From Geobacteraceae bacterium (lineage in GTDB: Bacteria > Desulfobacterota > Desulfuromonadia > Desulfuromonadales > BM103): a stretch of 33,022 bases of DNA. The translations under genes were made by a program, and so were the position numbers. The stretch covers positions 1 to 33,022 of the forward strand of contig JAHEDT010000035.1 of NCBI GenBank assembly GCA_024641085.1, read 5' to 3'. Below, one piece after another: positions 7,971 to 15,834 of the stretch. How positions within the stretch are numbered: the first letter of the stretch is position 1; each line of letters begins with the position of its first letter. A model generated the notes under the pieces. The model was not told the origin of the DNA and did not search any database. It saw only the letters and a program-made list of their open reading frames with translations.

Positions 7971-8000
7971 CTGATAAATTTTGCATAAGTACGTTGTCAA
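7971..8000 (-). promoter_or_regulatory. nhaA: Candidate nhaA promoter
   Basis: On the minus strand TTGACA (8000-7995, a perfect -35) is followed after 18 bases by TATCAG (7976-7971), a 4/6 match to the -10. Transcription would start near 7964, giving a leader of about 310 bases before nhaA. The -35 overlaps that of the divergent clc promoter candidate. Confidence 0.4.
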
Positions 8001-8022
8001 ATAGAACTGCGCGGATTAACAT
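7994..8022 (+). promoter_or_regulatory. Candidate promoter of the CLC transporter gene
   Basis: TTGTCA (7994-7999) and TAACAT (8017-8022) are 17 bases apart, about 87 bases before the CLC start. The -35 shares bases with the opposite nhaA -35, so the two promoters would compete face to back. The remaining part of the 458-base gap (7651-8108) shows no gene. Confidence 0.35.
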
Positions 8023-8108
8023 GGGCAGCAACACAAAGCTTGGGGCGTCTGCCGGTGTTCTTTCAGCACGGCAACGTGTCAATTAATTAAAGAGAACAAC
8101 TGGAAACA

Positions 8109-9923
8109 ATGCTGCACATTCCTTTTCTATCGAACAGGTTTTTTGACCGCTTGCGCCGTGTCCTGGCCAGACTGCAGAGCACCTTCCGCATCAGCGAAAA
8201 CACCTTTCTGATCATCCTGGCCGTTATCATCGGCCTGCTTGGCGGTCTGGGCAACTACGCTTTTCGTAAGACCATCGAAGTCATCCGCTGGGGGATTTTC
8301 GAGCAGAGTGAACAGCTGTTCGGCTACTCCCTGGAAGAGTGGAGCCTGACCCGCCTGGTCGTGGTGTTGTGCCCGGTGATTGGCGGCCTGCTGATTATTC
8401 CGCTCTGGTACTGGTTCGGTAAGGATCTCAAGGGCGGCTTTTCCGGCTTCCTGGAAAGGGTCAACCTGCGCGGGGCCAAGCTGCAGCTGCGGCCTATCTT
8501 CACCCGGGGATTCGGTTCGGCCATCACCATCGGCACCGGCGGCTCGGCTGGGCAGGAAGGGCCGATTGCCATGATCGGCGGGGCGATCGGTTCGCAATTC
8601 GGCCAGCTCTTCAAGATGAGCGGCGACCGCTTGAAGGTTCTGGTCGCCTGCGGCGCGGCCGCCGGCGTGGCCGCGACCTTCAATGCGCCGATTGCCGGGG
8701 TTTTCTTTGCCCAGGAAATCGTGCTGCTGTCGGCCTTCGAGCTGTCGAGCTTCACCTCAATCGTCATCGCCAGCGGCATGGCGACCGTTGTCTCGCGGGC
8801 ATTGCTCGGCAACCACGCTGAGATCACGGCGCCACTATACGTGGTCCAGAACTACTGGGAGCTGCTCCTCTACGTCATGCTCGGCCTGCTCATAGGCTCC
8901 CTGGCGGCACTCTTCATCGAGACTCACTTCCGCATCAAGGATCGGTTCACCGACCTGAAGATGCCCAAGCTGGCCAAGCCTGTGCTCGGCGGGTTGCTGG
9001 TCGGCGTGATCGGCCTGGTTTTCCCCCAGGTTTTCGGCAACGGTTACGAGTTTATCGAAACGGTTTTGATGGGGGACCAGGCTTGGGCCGGACCGGCCTG
9101 GTACCTGCTTGGCGCCCTGATTGTCGCCAAGGCAGTCGCCACCTCGCTCACCCTCGGGTCAGGACTGCCAGGGGGGTTGTTCGCACCATGTCTCTATCTT
9201 GGTGCGGTCATTGGCGGTTTCTTCGGTCACCTTGCGGCCATGCTCCTGCCGCAGGTGCACATCGCCCCTGGTGCCTATGCCCTGGTCGGCATGGGCGCCT
9301 TCCTGTCCGCAGCGACCCATTCGCCGATGACCGCGATCTTCCTGCTCTTCGAGATCACTGACAGCTACGAGGTCATCGTGCCGATCATGCTCACCTGCGT
9401 CATCGGCACGGCCGTAGCACGGCACTTCAAGAAGGACAGCCTGGAAACGGTGGAACTTTCGCGGGCCGGGATCGACCTGGAGGCGGGCAAGGAGCGCAAC
9501 ATCATGAAGTCGCTCAAAGTCGGCGACGTGATGGAGCCCGACGTGGAAACCGTCCCCGAAAACATGACCCTCGGCGAGTTTGCCCGTTTCATCGAAAAGA
9601 CCCAGCACACCAACTTCCCGCTGGCCAACGCCCAAGGGGAGCTGACCGGGATCATCTCAGTACAGGACTTCATGGGAGTGGTGTTCGAGCGCGACCTGAT
9701 GGATCTGGTGGTGGTCAAGGAACTGGCGACCACCGACGTGATCACCGCCCATGCTGACGAAGACCTCGACCAGACCATGCGCAAGATCGGTTACCGCAAC
9801 ATCGAGCAGCTTCCGGTGGTTGACCGGGAAACCCATCGCAAACTGGTCGGCATTATCTCACGCCGCGATATCGTCGCTGCTTACAATCGGGCCCTGATGT
9901 CCCGGTCTCTCGAGGAGCATTAG
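8109..9923 (+). CDS. CLC family chloride channel/antiporter with C-terminal CBS pair
   Basis: A 604-residue protein: a CLC membrane domain (about 30-440) followed by two CBS domains (about 465-600, the first from KVGDVMEPDVETVP, the second from ELATTDVITAHADEDL). The motif GSAGQEGP carries Glu150, equivalent to the gating glutamate Glu148 of E. coli ClcA; the internal proton glutamate also seems kept (FFAQE), and GSGLPGGLFAP matches the usual GxFxP helix region. The first anion-filter motif, normally GSGIP or GHGVP, is not present: the aligned stretch is KGGFSGFLERV. CBS domains usually bind adenine nucleotides and tune gating. No strong Shine-Dalgarno sequence precedes the ATG. The next gene starts one base after its stop. 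It is unlikely to be a fluoride-type CLC, because those lack the gating Glu. Confidence 0.88.
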   Translation: MLHIPFLSNRFFDRLRRVLARLQSTFRISENTFLIILAVIIGLLGGLGNYAFRKTIEVIRWGIFEQSEQLFGYSLEEWSLTRLVVVLCPVIGGLLIIPLWYWFGKDLKGGFSGFLERVNLRGAKLQLRPIFTRGFGSAITIGTGGSAGQEGPIAMIGGAIGSQFGQLFKMSGDRLKVLVACGAAAGVAATFNAPIAGVFFAQEIVLLSAFELSSFTSIVIASGMATVVSRALLGNHAEITAPLYVVQNYWELLLYVMLGLLIGSLAALFIETHFRIKDRFTDLKMPKLAKPVLGGLLVGVIGLVFPQVFGNGYEFIETVLMGDQAWAGPAWYLLGALIVAKAVATSLTLGSGLPGGLFAPCLYLGAVIGGFFGHLAAMLLPQVHIAPGAYALVGMGAFLSAATHSPMTAIFLLFEITDSYEVIVPIMLTCVIGTAVARHFKKDSLETVELSRAGIDLEAGKERNIMKSLKVGDVMEPDVETVPENMTLGEFARFIEKTQHTNFPLANAQGELTGIISVQDFMGVVFERDLMDLVVVKELATTDVITAHADEDLDQTMRKIGYRNIEQLPVVDRETHRKLVGIISRRDIVAAYNRALMSRSLEEH

Positions 9924-9924
9924 A

Positions 9925-12117
9925 GTGCCGGACCTGCTCGCCCAACTGAACCCGATGCAGCAGTTGGCAGTCCAGCACGATACCGGGCCGCTGCTGCTCC
10001 TGGCCGGAGCCGGCTCCGGCAAGACCCGTGCGCTCACCCACCGGATTGCCTGGCTGATTCTGAAGTACAAGGTTGATCCATGGCAGATCCTGGCCGTGAC
10101 CTTCACCAACAAGGCCGCCGGTGAAATGAAAGAGCGCCTGGAGGAACTGCTCGGTGATGTCCAGGGGCTCTGGGTCAGCACCTTTCATGCGGCCTGCGTA
10201 CGCATCCTGCGTCAAGAGATCGAGGCCCTCGGTTTTAAACGCAACTTCACCATTTACGATGACCAGGACCAGGAGCGTCTACTGAAGACGCTCCTCCAGG
10301 AGCTAGGCATCGATGAGAAGACTCTCAAGCCGCGGGCCGTCGCCGCTGCAATCGACCGGGCCAAGAATCGCGGCCTGTGGCCCGACCAGCTGGATGACGG
10401 CGATTACCAAACGGCACAGATCACGCGCATTTACGCCCTCTACCAGGAACGCCTGCAGCAGTCCAATGCCCTCGATTTTGGCGACCTGCTGATGCAGACG
10501 GTGCGGCTTCTCGAGGAGCATCCAGCCGTTCTGGACAAGTATCGCCAGCGTTTTCACTATATCCTCGTCGACGAGTTCCAGGATACCAACCAGGTGCAGT
10601 ACCGGTTGGTGCACCTGCTGGCCTCGGGGCATGGCAACCTCTGCGTGGTCGGTGACGACGACCAGTCCATCTACCGCTGGCGGGGGGCAGAGATCGGCAA
10701 TATCCTCGGATTCGAGCGTGACTACCCCGGCTGCGAGACGATCAGGCTGGAGCAGAACTATCGCTCGACCAGTACGATTCTCGACGCCGCCGGTGCCGTG
10801 GTCGCCCATAACTCCGGTCGCAAGGTGAAAAAGCTCTGGACCGAGAACCCTGCCGGGGAGGGGGTCACACTGGAAACCCTGCCCGACGACCTCGAGGAAA
10901 GTCGTTACCTTGCGGGTGAGATCGGCCGCCTCAAGCACAATGGCCGTCGACTGCGTGATATGGCCGTCTTTTACCGGACCAACGCCCAGTCCCGGGTCAT
11001 CGAGGAGGCGCTGCGCAACGAGGGAATCCCTTACGTCATGTTCGGCGGGGTGAAGTTCTACTCGCGCATGGAGGTCAAGGATGTCCTCGCGTACCTGAGG
11101 ATCATCAGCAACCCGGTCGATACGGTCTCGGCACGGCGGATTGTCAACGTCCCGGCGCGCGGCATCGGGGCGGTTACGGTCACCAAGATTGCGGCGTTTG
11201 AAACCGAATCCGGCGGCTTTATGCCGGCTTGCCGCCGGGCGCTCGAGCGTGGCGCCCTGAGTGGTGGCGCGGCGGCCAAGGTCAAGAACTTTGTCGCACT
11301 AATCGAGGACTTCACGGTCCGCGCTGGCACGACGCCCTATCCTCAATTGACTTCGGAGCTGATCGAAGAGACCGGCTACGGTCCGCAACTGCGTGCTGAG
11401 CGGACCGAAGAGGCGCGCAACCGGCTGGACAATCTCGAACAGCTGCTGGCCGGTATGGAAGAGCACTTTGGCACGGAAGGAACTTTGGAGGAATACCTGG
11501 AACAGGTCGCGCTGATCACCGATGTCGATTCCTACGATTCCAGCCTTGACCGGGTGACGCTGATGACCCTGCATGCCGCCAAGGGCCTCGAGTTCCCGGT
11601 GGTGTTCATGGCCGGCATGGAAGAGCAGCTCTTCCCGCACAGCCGCTCTGCCGAGGGTCGTGAGGAACTCGAGGAAGAACGTCGACTCTGCTATGTCGGC
11701 ATGACCCGCGCCATGGAGAAACTCTACCTGACCCATGCCCGTAGGCGACGCATCTTCGGCGACTACCAGTTCAACCCGCCGAGCCGCTTCCTGTCGGAAA
11801 TCCCGGCGCCGCTCCTCGCCCGACCTGCGGCAAGCGGTCTGCACAAACCGGCCAGCCATAACCTGGCGTCCCTGTTCGATCAGGTCGAGCCGGATTTTAC
11901 CGCTGAGGACCCCTTCGTCGACGACCAGGAAGTGCGGGTGGTCCCGGATGCGGAAGAGGGCCTGTGCATCGGCTTGCAGGTCCGCCATGTCAAGTTCGGC
12001 ATTGGCACCGTGCGTCGCATCGAAGGGCAGGGCGACAGCCAGAAAGTCACGGTCTATTTTCACCGCTTCGGGCCGAAGAAGCTGCTCGTCAAGTTCGCTG
12101 GACTCGAACCCGCCTGA
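9925..12117 (+). CDS. pcrA: UvrD/PcrA/Rep family DNA helicase
   Basis: A 730-residue superfamily 1A helicase. It has the Q-motif start NPMQQLAV, Walker A GAGSGKT with Lys33, motif Ia TFTNKAAGEM, Walker B DEFQDTN, motif III GDDDQSIYRWRGA, motif IV LEQNYRS, motif V TLMTLHAAKGLEFP and motif VI CYVGMTRA. The C-terminus (VRHVKFGIGTVRRIEGQG...) is the tudor-like segment typical of PcrA/UvrD that contacts RNA polymerase. The function is 3'-5' DNA unwinding in repair and in clearing stalled replication or transcription. The start is GTG at 9925 with GAGGAG 8 bases upstream inside the end of the CLC gene; the one-base gap implies translational coupling. Whether to call it uvrD or pcrA is arbitrary here. 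Confidence 0.93.
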   Translation: MPDLLAQLNPMQQLAVQHDTGPLLLLAGAGSGKTRALTHRIAWLILKYKVDPWQILAVTFTNKAAGEMKERLEELLGDVQGLWVSTFHAACVRILRQEIEALGFKRNFTIYDDQDQERLLKTLLQELGIDEKTLKPRAVAAAIDRAKNRGLWPDQLDDGDYQTAQITRIYALYQERLQQSNALDFGDLLMQTVRLLEEHPAVLDKYRQRFHYILVDEFQDTNQVQYRLVHLLASGHGNLCVVGDDDQSIYRWRGAEIGNILGFERDYPGCETIRLEQNYRSTSTILDAAGAVVAHNSGRKVKKLWTENPAGEGVTLETLPDDLEESRYLAGEIGRLKHNGRRLRDMAVFYRTNAQSRVIEEALRNEGIPYVMFGGVKFYSRMEVKDVLAYLRIISNPVDTVSARRIVNVPARGIGAVTVTKIAAFETESGGFMPACRRALERGALSGGAAAKVKNFVALIEDFTVRAGTTPYPQLTSELIEETGYGPQLRAERTEEARNRLDNLEQLLAGMEEHFGTEGTLEEYLEQVALITDVDSYDSSLDRVTLMTLHAAKGLEFPVVFMAGMEEQLFPHSRSAEGREELEEERRLCYVGMTRAMEKLYLTHARRRRIFGDYQFNPPSRFLSEIPAPLLARPAASGLHKPASHNLASLFDQVEPDFTAEDPFVDDQEVRVVPDAEEGLCIGLQVRHVKFGIGTVRRIEGQGDSQKVTVYFHRFGPKKLLVKFAGLEPA

Positions 12118-12119
12118 TA

Positions 12120-12142
12120 TTTGCTGCTGGCAATTCAGCAAA
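12120..12142 (+). terminator. Weak hairpin after the helicase gene
   Basis: TTTGCTG (12120-12126) pairs with CAGCAAA (12136-12142) across a 9-base loop, starting 3 bases after the stop. No T-run follows on the plus strand, so it is at best a weak terminator or an RNA 3' end structure. Confidence 0.35.
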
Positions 12143-12286
12143 AACCTGATAACCGTTAGAGACTATCGCTCAAGCTGATTTCAAAGCGGAGGTGGAGATC
12201 CCGAAACCTTCTGCCGGACTGATTCCCTCAGTCCCTTCACTGCTCCGCGATGAATGATTCTAAACCCAGATTTTCGGAGGCTTATC

Positions 12287-13729
12287 ATGTCGAAATGGCT
12301 GTTACCGTTTCTTCTCTGTGGCACAATGGGATGGATCTTTTCTGCGTCAGCAATGGGTGAGGACGTCGTCAGTACGCTGGCCGACCAGCATGGGGTGGCG
12401 GTGACCATCTATAACGAAGACCTGGCCCTGGTACGTGATCAACGCCAGGTGATACTGCCGATCGGGAATGTCGATCTCGCCCTGCGCGAGGTGAGTGCCC
12501 AGATCCGTCCTGAGACGGCCCTGCTGCATAGCCTGAAGCACCCTGCGGGCTTGACGATCCTCGAGCAGAACTTCGATTTCGATCTCTTGACGCCGCGCAA
12601 GCTGCTTGAAAAGTATGTCGGCAAAGAGGTTAGGCTGGTACGTACGCATCCCGAATCGGGCGAAGACCGCTTTGAAACAGCCCGGGTGCTGGCGGCCAAC
12701 GACGGGGTGGTGCTGCAGATCGGCGACCGCATCGAAACCGGGGTCCCGGGGCGGCTGGTCTTCCCCGATGTTCCGGCAACCCTGCGTGATCGGCCGACCC
12801 TGGTGGTGTCCCTCGTCAATGCTACGCATGAACGGCAAACCATGGAACTCAGCTACCTGACCGGCGGCCTCGGCTGGCGCGCCGATTACGTTGCCGAACT
12901 GAACCAGGATGATACCGCCCTCGACCTGTCGGGATGGGTGACTTTGACCAACCAGAGCGGCACGACCTACCCGAATGCACTGCTGCAGCTGGTGGCTGGT
13001 GACGTCAACCGCGTGCGCGATGAGATGCGCCTCAGGAGCGATGTGGTGATGGCCGCAGGGATGGTTAAGGAGGCCGCCCCGCAAATGCGTGAGGAAAGTC
13101 TCTTTGAATACCACCTCTACTCGCTGCAGAGGCCGACAACTATCAAGGACAACCAGACCAAACAAGTCTCCCTGCTCAACGCAGCTGGCGTTGCTATCCA
13201 AAAGGAGTTCCGCTTGCAGGGCCATCCTTCCTATTATCGCGGTCAGCAAGGCGATTTGGGTCAGAAACTCAAGGTCGGGGTCTTTGTCGAATTTGTGAAC
13301 CGCAAACGTGACAACCTGGGGATGCCGCTGCCGAAAGGAATCATCCGGGTCTACAAGCAGGACCAGCAGGGTCGTCCGCAGTTTGTCGGCGAAGACCGTA
13401 TCGATCACACCCCTGAGAACGAGGCGATCCGGCTCAAGCTTGGCGACGCCTTCGACGTGACTGCAGACCGCAAACAGACGGATTTCCGCAAGTTGGGCGG
13501 CGACAGCCGCTACAATTATCGCTTCGAGAGCGCCTACCAGATCAAGCTGCAGAATGCCAAGGATGAAGAGGTTACGGTGACGGTCGCCGAACCGGTGCCG
13601 GGCGACTGGCGTGTGCTGCAGGAGAGCCATCCCCATGCCAAGGCCTCTGCCGATACCGCGCTGTGGAAGATCAGGGTGCCAGCCAAGGGGGAGGCGGTCT
13701 TGTCGTATCGCGTCGAGGTCAGTTTCTAG
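12287..13729 (+). CDS. Exported DUF4139 domain-containing protein
   Basis: A 480-residue protein with a signal peptide (MSKWLLPFLLCGTMGWIFSA, cleavage near SAMG). The rest is mostly beta-rich and ends in a DUF4139 domain, recognisable from TGGLGWRADYVAEL, LSGWVTLTNQSGTTYPNA and the final NYRFESAYQIKLQNAKDEEV...VPGDW stretch. DUF4139 proteins are envelope or secreted proteins of unknown role, some linked to mucoidy (MuiA-like). ATG 12287 is chosen because CGGAGG stands 6-7 bases before it and it begins the signal peptide; the frame is open to 12254 without such a site. It is followed by a bidirectional terminator. Confidence 0.85.
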   Translation: MSKWLLPFLLCGTMGWIFSASAMGEDVVSTLADQHGVAVTIYNEDLALVRDQRQVILPIGNVDLALREVSAQIRPETALLHSLKHPAGLTILEQNFDFDLLTPRKLLEKYVGKEVRLVRTHPESGEDRFETARVLAANDGVVLQIGDRIETGVPGRLVFPDVPATLRDRPTLVVSLVNATHERQTMELSYLTGGLGWRADYVAELNQDDTALDLSGWVTLTNQSGTTYPNALLQLVAGDVNRVRDEMRLRSDVVMAAGMVKEAAPQMREESLFEYHLYSLQRPTTIKDNQTKQVSLLNAAGVAIQKEFRLQGHPSYYRGQQGDLGQKLKVGVFVEFVNRKRDNLGMPLPKGIIRVYKQDQQGRPQFVGEDRIDHTPENEAIRLKLGDAFDVTADRKQTDFRKLGGDSRYNYRFESAYQIKLQNAKDEEVTVTVAEPVPGDWRVLQESHPHAKASADTALWKIRVPAKGEAVLSYRVEVSF

Positions 13730-13783
13730 AAGGGCTGTCTGGCTATCCGGGTCGCGTTGCGAGAACAGTCACAGCCAGAACAT

Positions 13784-13824
13784 AAAAAACAGGGTCGCCA
13801 GACTTGGCGCCCCTTGGTTGTTTT
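13784..13824. terminator. Bidirectional terminator between convergent genes
   Basis: GGG-T-CGCCA (13792-13800) pairs with TGGCG-CCC (13805-13812) with one bulged base and a GACT loop. An A-run precedes it (13784-13789) and a T-rich run follows (13814-13824), so it can end both the DUF4139 transcript and the opposing small gene. Confidence 0.75.
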
Positions 13825-13825
13825 G

Positions 13826-14170
13826 TCAGCGCCGGGTTTGTGACGAGGTGCTGGCGGTTTTGCTGGCCGATTGCGCCTCTATTCCGCTGATGATGTCAGA
13901 CAGATGAAGCCCGTCGTAGGCGGCATATTGATGACCGAGGCCGGCCAGTGTGACGACGGTGGGTGTGGGCGTGACATCATGTGGGTCATGAATGGTCAGG
14001 ATCAGGGCATCATTGTCGAGATCAATACTGACATCGACATAATCGGTGGCCAACCTGTCGAGGCCACGGCCGGGAGCCCCGCCATAGAGCAGCCCTGCAA
14101 AACTCAAAATATTCTCGCCATCACTGATGTCGACCAAGGGCTGTTGCCTGGGAGTATGGTATTTTGTCAT
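13826..14170 (-). CDS. Hypothetical protein, no family recognised
   Basis: A 114-residue soluble protein, acidic in the middle (DYVDVSIDLDNDALILTIHD) with a Ser/Thr/Ala-rich, basic tail. I recognise no family, signal peptide or membrane segment. The opposite strand is also open over this stretch, but I prefer the minus frame: AAGG stands about 10 bases before its ATG, its codon use fits the neighbours, and its stop lies right beside the bidirectional terminator. It might be expressed alone or under the upstream PilZ region. Confidence 0.6.
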   Translation of the reverse strand: MTKYHTPRQQPLVDISDGENILSFAGLLYGGAPGRGLDRLATDYVDVSIDLDNDALILTIHDPHDVTPTPTVVTLAGLGHQYAAYDGLHLSDIISGIEAQSASKTASTSSQTRR

Positions 14171-14297
14171 GCTATTTCAACCTTAGTGCTGCTTAAGGGC
14201 CGTTTCCTGTTGTGAGTCTAGGATTTTGATACTTCAACGGTGCAAATGATGCGCGAACAGTTCAGGCGACATTGTGTCGCATCAGTCGTTTTCGGTG

Positions 14298-14588
14298 CTA
14301 TTGGACATACTGAAAGTTATGAATCTTTGCCGCGACGCCGTATCTCTTGCCGTTCTGTTCGACACGGGTAACTTCTCCGTGGCAGTGAAGTTTGATCGAC
14401 TGCCCAGGTATGGCGTAAGAAAGGTCCAGCGCGAAATCGAGGGCTTCACCCTCACGATAGGTTTTTTTCGCCAGGAAATAAACGCCTGACCAGCCCACGT
14501 CGCGCGTGACGGCCTGCTCCTGGCCGGTACGAATCGGGACCTCGACCTGGATGCGCTCTGAATTTCTTTTTTCATCCCCGAGGGTCAC
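14298..14588 (-). CDS. PilZ domain protein (c-di-GMP binding)
   Basis: A 96-residue protein made of a single PilZ domain. The N-terminal RxxxR loop is visible as Arg8-x3-Arg12 (KRNSERIQ), and the beta-barrel motif [DN]xSxxG appears as DVGWSG (Asp30-Gly35), in which the usual Ser is Gly32. The domain therefore probably binds cyclic di-GMP, perhaps with altered affinity. AAGGAG abuts an ATG at 14594 with no spacing, but lies 6 bases before an in-frame GTG at 14588, which I take as the start; the difference is two residues. No catalytic or output domain is attached, so it would act as a small c-di-GMP adaptor. It is divergent from the NarL-type regulator gene. Confidence 0.8.
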   Translation of the reverse strand: MTLGDEKRNSERIQVEVPIRTGQEQAVTRDVGWSGVYFLAKKTYREGEALDFALDLSYAIPGQSIKLHCHGEVTRVEQNGKRYGVAAKIHNFQYVQ

Positions 14589-14610
14589 GGACATCTCCTT
14601 GTAGGCGTTT

Positions 14611-14638
14611 ATTTTACATGATCAATTTACGACAACAA
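14611..14638 (-). promoter_or_regulatory. Candidate promoter of the PilZ gene
   Basis: On the minus strand TTGTTG (14638-14633) and TAAAAT (14616-14611) are 16 bases apart, about 23 bases before the gene start. The -10 is a 5/6 match. Confidence 0.35.
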
Positions 14639-14650
14639 TGTATCGATAGG

Positions 14651-14678
14651 TTGCATTCTGTATAACTGCCGTTATATT
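14651..14678 (+). promoter_or_regulatory. Candidate promoter of the NarL-type regulator
   Basis: TTGCAT (14651-14656) and TATATT (14673-14678) are 16 bases apart. Transcription from here would give a leader of about 165 AT-rich bases before the regulator; I see no gene in that leader. Confidence 0.3.
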
Positions 14679-14850
14679 CTATTGTGAAGATGCTGGTTCA
14701 CTCTTGGCATATCGTTGGTGACAAGACCTCCACCTTGGTATTGGCCGCTTGGTTGCCATCATGTTTTCAATGTGAGTTCCGGGTAATCGCTGCAAATTTC
14801 GCTAAACTTTTTTTATTAAATGACTATTTTTTGCCTGATTCGGAGTTAAC

Positions 14851-15489
14851 ATGGTTGTCACGCTAGTTGCCGCAGACCCCCACCCTCTTTCGCTTCTGGG
14901 CCTGACTCAACTGCTGGAAACGGAGCCGACTCTCAAGCTTCTTGCCAGTTGCTCAACGGCCGCAGAAGTCATGCCGCAGCTCACGCAATATCAGCCGGAT
15001 ATCCTGCTGGTCGATATCAACCTGCCTGATCGTAGCGGGCTGGAGCTGATCAAAGAACTCAAGAACAGTTCGTTGAAAATCAAGACCGTTATCCTGACGA
15101 CCTCGATGGATGAGGAACAGACCATCGATGCTCTTCGCTTTGGCGTTAAAGGTGTGGTGCTCAAGGACATGCCTTCCCACCTGCTGGTCCAGTGCCTTCA
15201 GAAAGTGGCGGCCGGCGGCCTGTGGATGGAGAAGGAATCAATCGGCCAGGCCTTTGAGAAGATGCTGCATCGTGAAGCCGGGATGCGGCGACTGGCGACG
15301 ATCCTGACGAATCGGGAGACCGAGGTGATGCGTCACGTAGCCTGTGGGATGACCAATCAGGAAATTGCCAACAAGCTGATTGTCACCGAAGGCACGGTCA
15401 AGATCCATGTTCACAATATTTATCGCAAGCTCGGCTTCAGCAACCGGGTTGATCTGACCCTTTACGCGCAGAAGCGTGGTCTGGTTTAA
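14851..15489 (+). CDS. NarL/FixJ (LuxR-type) response regulator
   Basis: A 212-residue two-domain regulator. The receiver domain (1-120) has Asp9, the phosphoacceptor Asp55 (LLVDINLPD), Thr83/84 and Lys105 (VVLKD). The LuxR-type helix-turn-helix (about 147-207) reads LTNRETEVMRHVACGMTNQE and then EGTVKIHVHNIYRKL. GGAG stands 6 bases before the ATG. No histidine kinase is adjacent, so its partner is elsewhere. Targets cannot be told from the sequence. A strong terminator follows. Confidence 0.92.
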   Translation: MVVTLVAADPHPLSLLGLTQLLETEPTLKLLASCSTAAEVMPQLTQYQPDILLVDINLPDRSGLELIKELKNSSLKIKTVILTTSMDEEQTIDALRFGVKGVVLKDMPSHLLVQCLQKVAAGGLWMEKESIGQAFEKMLHREAGMRRLATILTNRETEVMRHVACGMTNQEIANKLIVTEGTVKIHVHNIYRKLGFSNRVDLTLYAQKRGLV

Positions 15490-15516
15490 GTTATCATTCG
15501 CAGATTACAACCAGTT

Positions 15517-15554
15517 AGGAAGGCCGCCCCGGGATCGAGGCGGCCTTCCTTTTT
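15517..15554 (+). terminator. Rho-independent terminator of the response regulator gene
   Basis: A perfect 12-bp GC-rich stem (15517-15528 with 15539-15550) with a 10-base loop is followed by a T-run (15550-15554). Confidence 0.92.
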
Positions 15555-15561
15555 CGGTTCC

Positions 15562-15720
15562 ATACCCTAAAAAGGTTTAACGTAGAAGCGCAAAGGCCGC
15601 AGAGGGAAAGTTCATAAATATCGATTAAATATCAGCCTCTTGGCATGCCTCTCTGTGTCACCGCGTCTTTGCGTTAGTCAATGGCTTGAGTTCTGTTGTG
15701 CCTGTGTTTGGTTGCAGGCC
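15562..15720. repeat. Dispersed intergenic repeat R1, copy A
   Basis: This stretch is homologous to 22566-22716 in the same orientation. The two share an identical 19-mer (15663-15681 here, 22658-22676 there), the words GCGCAAAGG, CGCAGAGG, TTCTGTTGTGCCT and an AT-rich middle. Left and right parts (CGCAAAGG.CGC and GCGTCTTTGCG) are imperfect inverted repeats, so the transcript could fold. It fills most of the 345-base gap before the radical SAM gene; I see no gene in it. Confidence 0.75.
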
Positions 15721-15834
15721 CGTTCTTTTCCTTTCCCAGGGCTGTTCGCCATGTCCCTGATCTCCCGGTTTACCTGCTCCGTGCAGTTGGGGTATATTGT
15801 GACCAGAAGGATCATTGCAATCACTGGAGTGCCC

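Noticed and set aside
7864-8082. Open frame of 72 codons in the nhaA leader
   Set aside because: It has no ribosome site, runs through the folded region and its product resembles no protein.
12347-13636. Open frame of 429 codons opposite the DUF4139 gene
   Set aside because: The plus-strand protein has a signal peptide, a good ribosome site and a known domain; the antisense frame is a shadow.
13871-14215. Plus-strand open frame of 114 codons opposite the unknown small protein
   Set aside because: It has no convincing ribosome site and would cross the other gene; the minus frame fits the terminator and codon use better.
15640-15834. N-terminal extension of the radical SAM protein through repeat R1
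   Set aside because: The extension is translated repeat DNA with no ribosome site; ATG 15835 has a good one and fits the family start.
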